From Sediminihabitans luteus (GTDB taxonomy: Bacteria; Actinomycetota; Actinomycetes; Actinomycetales; Cellulomonadaceae): DNA of 64,000 nt. Positions 60,724 to 64,000 of the stretch are shown piece after piece; within the stretch, counting starts at the first letter, position 1; each line of letters opens with the position of its first letter. The position numbers and the translations under genes are program-made. The notes under the pieces were generated by a model that ran no database searches, was not told the DNA's origin, and saw only the letters and a program-made list of their open reading frames with translations. Location: positions 806,001 to 870,000 of the forward strand of contig NZ_PGFE01000001.1 of assembly GCF_002797595.1 (NCBI RefSeq), written 5' to 3'.

Positions 60724-60762
60724 ACGGCCCGCCCGCTCCTCGAGGGAGCGGGCGGGCCGTCG
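60722..60762. terminator. Bidirectional terminator
   Basis: 18-bp perfect arms CGACGGCCCGCCCGCTCC (60722-60739) and complement (60745-60762), 5-nt loop, between convergent genes ending at 60695 and 60775. Confidence 0.9.
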
Positions 60763-60774
60763 GGTGCTGCGGGC

Positions 60775-61056
60775 TCAGGCCTGGGGCGTGAGCACGAACG
60801 CCGGACCCTGCGCGTTCGGGTCGGTGTCGAGCGTCAGGTGGTCGAGCGTGGGCACCGTCGCGGAGTCCACGAACACCTTGGCGTCGCCGTTCTCGACGAC
60901 CTGGTCGTCGGGCTGGGGCGCAGGCACGAGCGCGAGCTCGAAGCTGCCGGACTGCGGCGCGGACTCCGCGATGCGCAGGCCCCCGCCCTCCGGCACGCCG
61001 GCCTGGGTCGTGAGGTCGTTGACTGCGGTGCGAGCGTTGTCGGTCAGGGTGAGCAC
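60775..61056 (-). CDS. IscA/HesB-like protein lacking the conserved cysteines
   Basis: 93 residues. The fold-defining beginning LTLTDNARTAVNDLTTQAG and ending of an A-type iron-sulfur carrier are present (GLRIAESA, FELALVPAP, VFVDSATVPTLDHLTLD), but the protein has no cysteine at all, so it cannot bind a cluster in the usual way. Homologues of this kind are widespread in actinobacteria with unknown role. GTG 61056 follows GAGGAG. The 209 bp upstream, to 61265, show no gene. Confidence 0.85.
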   Translation of the reverse strand: MLTLTDNARTAVNDLTTQAGVPEGGGLRIAESAPQSGSFELALVPAPQPDDQVVENGDAKVFVDSATVPTLDHLTLDTDPNAQGPAFVLTPQA

Positions 61057-61265
61057 GAGAGCTCCTCTCGTCGCCGGGCGAGACCTCACGGAACACCATG
61101 CGGTGCACCCGTCCGTGGGCCTCTCGGTCCCCTCCAACCAAGCAAGGTCCGGCGTCGCTGGCAAGCGTGGACGCCGATGTCGCCCGAATCTCTCACTGGG
61201 CAAGACCGCGCGTGACATCCGCGCCCGTGGCGCCTACGGTGCGCCCCCGGGAGCCGCCGGCGGGG

Positions 61266-61739
61266 TCAGGAGGTGGCGGACGGCGTCGCCGCGGCCGTCG
61301 GCGCGGCGCTCGGGAAGTCGAAGCCGGCGTCGGCACAGAGGTCGCGGATCTCGGTGAGGCCCTCGGTCGCGCTCGCGATGTCGATCTCGGTGCTCTCGGT
61401 CCCCTGGTCGAGCCCTTCCTGGACCTGGAGGAACGGCTGCTCGACCTTCTGGATCGCGGCCGTGAACGAGGTCGGCGCGCTCTTCTCGAGCTCCTGCAGG
61501 CGCTTGCCCACGGCGTTCATGGACGACGCGACCGTGCCGTCGAAGCCCTGGCTCGCGCGGATCAGCACGTCGCCCACGGCCCGCTCGAGCGGGTCTCCCC
61601 CGCCGACGTACATCTCGGTGCAGGTCTCGGTCACGGGGGTCGACGCGGCGGTGTCGTCGGCGTCGGCGCTGCAGCCGACGAGCAGCACCGCGGAGGCAAG
61701 GGTGATCGCGGAGGCGGCGGCGAGGGTTCTGCGTTCCAT
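61266..61739 (-). CDS. Small lipoprotein
   Basis: 157 residues from ATG 61739 (an ATG at 61745 is possible). Signal peptide with lipobox LVGC, then a short mature domain with two cysteines (CTEMYVGGGDPLERAVGD near its start and DLCADAGFDFP near the end) that may form a disulfide, and an Ala/Thr/Ser/Pro tail. It recalls the acidic lipoproteins at 4756-5844 in size and in the cysteine placement near start and end. Unknown function. It is divergent from the oxidase operon. Confidence 0.78.
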   Translation of the reverse strand: MERRTLAAASAITLASAVLLVGCSADADDTAASTPVTETCTEMYVGGGDPLERAVGDVLIRASQGFDGTVASSMNAVGKRLQELEKSAPTSFTAAIQKVEQPFLQVQEGLDQGTESTEIDIASATEGLTEIRDLCADAGFDFPSAAPTAAATPSATS

Positions 61740-61890
61740 GCCCTCCATTGGACCAGACGAACCTGCGTGCGGGTTTTCACCCGCTGCCCGTGCATCACCC
61801 GGCCCGGCCCCGGTGTCGTTCCAGGTGGCGCGAACGCGCCGACCACGGCCGCGCCGTCGGCGACGCGACCCTTCTGAGCTGGAGGGTTTC

Positions 61891-62349
61891 ATGAGGGCTG
61901 TCTACCGGGTGCTCGCGTGGGCGATACCCGTCCTGGTGCTGGTGCAGGCTGCGGCGATCGCGTTCGCCCTGTTCGGTCTGGGCAAGTGGGTCGAGGACGG
62001 CAACGACCTCACGAGCTCGACCTTCGACAGCGACTCCCCGGACGTCGGGGGCATCGCTGGGTTCGCCGTGCACGGCATGAACGGGATGATGCTCATCCCG
62101 CTCGTCGCGCTGCTGCTGCTCGTCGTGTCGTTCTTCGCGAAGGTCCCGCGGGGCACGTTCTGGGCGCTGCTCGTCGTGGTCGACGTCGTGCTGCAGATCG
62201 GCATCGCGTTCGCGGCGTTCGGCGCGCCGGTCGTGGGCGCGTTCCACGGGATCAACGCGTTCGTGCTCGCGGGCCTCGGCGTCGCGGCGGCCCGCGCGGC
62301 CCGCCCGGGCCGGACGACGGCGACCGTGCCCGAGCGCGCGACGACGTGA
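61891..62349 (+). CDS. Four-helix membrane protein cotranscribed with a multicopper oxidase
   Basis: 152 residues, four predicted transmembrane helices, with HGMNGMMLIP in helix 2 and FHGINAF in helix 4. The paired histidines in the membrane resemble DUF6220-type or haem/copper-contacting segments, but this is only suggestive. ATG 61891 follows GGAGGG. The stop overlaps the oxidase start (GTGA), so the two products probably act together. Confidence 0.8.
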   Translation: MRAVYRVLAWAIPVLVLVQAAAIAFALFGLGKWVEDGNDLTSSTFDSDSPDVGGIAGFAVHGMNGMMLIPLVALLLLVVSFFAKVPRGTFWALLVVVDVVLQIGIAFAAFGAPVVGAFHGINAFVLAGLGVAAARAARPGRTTATVPERATT

Positions 62350-63932
62350 CCACCGGGCGCGGGGCGGGCGGCCGCGTCGGCCTGCTGGTCGCCTGCGCCG
62401 CGACGCTGCTCGTGCTCGCGCCGATCGCGTGGTTCTGGCACGCGTCGCTCCTGCCGGGGACGTACGCGGTGACGTCGGTGGGCTACGTCGACACGGGCAC
62501 CGCGGGCACCGCAGGAACGGGCACGGGCACAGGCACCGGCACGGACCCGGCCGACCCGGCCACGCGCCCGGGCGACGGCGTCGGGCCGCGCGGCGCGACG
62601 CCGCTCGCCCACCGGCACGAGGCGGTCGCCGCGGGCCGCGAGGTCTCGGTGACCGACCTCGACACGGACCCGACGCGGCGGGCCGACGTCACGGTCGACC
62701 TGGTCGCGCGTGCGGGGACGGTCCGGCTGGCCTCGGGCCGCACGGTCGAGGGGTACACGCTGAACGGCACGTCCCCGGGGCCGCTGATCGAGGTCGTGCA
62801 GGGCCAGCTGCTCGAGGTGCACCTGCGCAACGAGTCGGTCGGGTCCGGCCTGACGCTGCACTGGCACGGCGTGGACGTGCCCAACGCGCAGGACGGCGTC
62901 GCGGGCGTCACGCAGGACGCGGTGCCCGTGGGCGGTGAGCACACGTACCGGTTCGTCGCCCCGGACTCGGGGACCTACTGGTACCACTCGCACCAGGTCT
63001 CGCACGAGCAGGTCGTGGGCGGGCTGCTCGGCGCGCTCGTGGTGCACCCGGCGACCCCGACGCGGCCGGTCGACGTCGACCGCGTGGTCGTGGCGCACAC
63101 GTACGGCGGCGCGCTCACGCTCGACGGTCAGGAGGGCGACGTGCGCGTGCCCGCCGAGCCCGGCGACGTCGTCCGCCTCCGGCTGGTCGACACGGACGAC
63201 GGCACGCTCACGGCGTGGGCGTCGGTCCCGTACCGGGTGGTCGCGGTGGACGGCCACGACGTGCACGAGCCACCGGCCGTCGAGCGCGCGACGGTCGGCG
63301 TCGGGGCGGGCGGCCGGGTCGACCTCGAGGTCGTGGTGCCGGACGACGGCACCGCGGCCCGCGTCCAGGTCGGGTCGTCCGACGCCCTGGTCGTGGGACC
63401 GGCGCAGGCGCAGGCTCCCCCGGTCGAGCGGCCGGACGACGCGGTCGACCTCCTCGCGTACGGGACGCCGGCGCCGCTCGGGATCGACCCGGCGTCGCCC
63501 GACCGGAGCTTCGAGTACGCGATCGGGCGCCGGCCCGGGTTCGTCGGCGGGCGTCCGGGCATGTGGTGGTCGGTCAACGGGCACGTGTTCCCGGACCTGC
63601 CGATGTTCATGGTGCGCGAGGGCGACGTCGTGCGAATCACGATCAGCAACGACAGCGGCGCGGTCCACCCGATCCACCTGCACGGGCACCATGCGGTCGT
63701 GCTCTCGCGCGACGGCGTCGCGGCCACGGGCAGCCCGTGGTGGTTCGACACGCTCGACGTGCGCGACGGCGAGACGTACGAGGTCGCGTTCGTCGCGGAC
63801 AACCCGGGGATCTGGATGGACCACTGCCACAACCTGCAGCACGCGGCCGACGGCCTGGTGACCCACCTGATGTACGAGGGGGTCACGACGCCGTACGTCG
63901 TCGGGGGCGACACGGGCAACGAGCCCGAGTGA
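62346..63932 (+). CDS. Membrane-anchored multicopper oxidase
   Basis: 528 residues. One N-terminal transmembrane helix (about 12-32), a Thr/Gly/Ala linker (TGTAGTAGTGTGTGTGTD) from a short DNA repeat, then three cupredoxin domains. All four copper-binding signatures are present: HWHG, WYHSHQ, HPIHLHGHH and HCHNLQHAADGLVTHLM, giving the type 1 and trinuclear centres. It oxidises an unknown substrate (metal ion, phenol or similar) with O2 outside the membrane. GTG 62346. Cotranscribed after the four-helix protein. Confidence 0.94.
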   Translation: MTTGRGAGGRVGLLVACAATLLVLAPIAWFWHASLLPGTYAVTSVGYVDTGTAGTAGTGTGTGTGTDPADPATRPGDGVGPRGATPLAHRHEAVAAGREVSVTDLDTDPTRRADVTVDLVARAGTVRLASGRTVEGYTLNGTSPGPLIEVVQGQLLEVHLRNESVGSGLTLHWHGVDVPNAQDGVAGVTQDAVPVGGEHTYRFVAPDSGTYWYHSHQVSHEQVVGGLLGALVVHPATPTRPVDVDRVVVAHTYGGALTLDGQEGDVRVPAEPGDVVRLRLVDTDDGTLTAWASVPYRVVAVDGHDVHEPPAVERATVGVGAGGRVDLEVVVPDDGTAARVQVGSSDALVVGPAQAQAPPVERPDDAVDLLAYGTPAPLGIDPASPDRSFEYAIGRRPGFVGGRPGMWWSVNGHVFPDLPMFMVREGDVVRITISNDSGAVHPIHLHGHHAVVLSRDGVAATGSPWWFDTLDVRDGETYEVAFVADNPGIWMDHCHNLQHAADGLVTHLMYEGVTTPYVVGGDTGNEPE

Positions 63933-63941
63933 GCCCGGGCG

Positions 63942-63970
63942 GTCGGGCGGGCCGCACCGGCCCGCCCGAC
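63942..63970. terminator. Bidirectional terminator
   Basis: 12-bp perfect arms GTCGGGCGGGCC (63942-63953) and complement (63959-63970), 5-nt loop, between the oxidase stop and a minus-strand gene end. Confidence 0.82.
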
Positions 63971-63982
63971 GGGTGCCGGGGG

Positions 63983-64000
63983 TCAGGCGGCGGCGTACCC
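63983..64000 (-). CDS. Last codons of a minus-strand gene cut by window edge
   Basis: TGA at 63985-63983 is preceded by codons for GYAAA. Only five residues are present. The call rests on its position just after a terminator hairpin that otherwise lacks a partner on that side. Confidence 0.35.
   Translation of the reverse strand, partial: GYAAA

Overview
This window is very G+C-rich DNA from an actinobacterium. GTG starts and 4-base ATGA/GTGA gene overlaps are common, and many promoters have a TANNNT -10 box 6-7 bp before the start codon, giving leaderless mRNAs. Mycothiol synthase (mshD), GlnR-type and PHO-box-type regulatory sites and the actinobacterial 'helicase/secretion neighbourhood' Tad cluster support this. 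A member of the Micrococcales, for example a Cellulomonas relative, is my best inference. There are no rRNA, tRNA, CRISPR, prophage or intact IS genes.

Layout. 1-5.9 kb: the end of a TetR gene, a decayed gene, an OmpR-type two-component pair, a methyltransferase and two lipoproteins. 5.9-8.3 kb: proton-pumping pyrophosphatase hppA with a Crp-like site. 8.4-13.6 kb: two paralogous sigma factor/membrane-protein pairs flanking a ThrE-type exporter. 13.6-16.6 kb: a TetR regulator, an M18 aminopeptidase, and a small membrane protein/XRE operon behind a nested-palindrome operator. 16.6-28.1 kb: a complete assimilatory nitrate block on the minus strand, narK-nasA-reductase then nirB-nirD-cysG-hemD-like. 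Its two promoters have the same architecture: a GlnR-type box, 10 bp, then TAGCGT. mobA, divergent to narK, supplies the molybdenum cofactor step. 29-37.6 kb: the conserved helicase/secretion neighbourhood, with an MrfA/YprA-like helicase facing tadE-like, tadE, a Flp-like pilin, tadC, tadB, tadA and cpaE-like genes, and a HAD phosphatase on the other side. 37.6-44.2 kb: TetR/epimerase with paired operators, an Old Yellow Enzyme homologue, acs (Crp-like site) and an MFS transporter. 44.2-50.4 kb: mshD-ppk1-mutT1 and a phosphate uptake pair (DUF47 plus Pit) behind a three-unit PHO box. 50.6-55.4 kb: an unknown gene, two MarR regulators, a DHA2 exporter, a holin-like membrane protein and msrB. 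55.4-56.9 kb: a DUF559/AbiEi-like gene bracketed by a palindromic repeat family. 57-64 kb: an RGG-tailed DEAD-box helicase, an M50-like protease, a DoxX-like protein, lipoproteins, an IscA-like protein without cysteines, and a membrane protein/multicopper oxidase pair.

Two themes run through the window. First, short repeats cluster at gene 3' ends: stop-codon-spanning duplications, a 29-bp-period array, a 19-bp-period palindrome and a 34-bp tandem repeat. Many proteins also carry low-complexity insertions made from short tandem DNA repeats (nasA, nirD, mobA, the helicase, the methyltransferase, the tadE-like gene and the multicopper oxidase). Second, the global regulators of nitrogen (GlnR-like), carbon (Crp-like) and phosphate (PhoP-like) can each be matched to specific sites. 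The strongest candidate for something undescribed is the nuclease-like gene at 55.7-56.6 kb with palindromic arrays on both sides.
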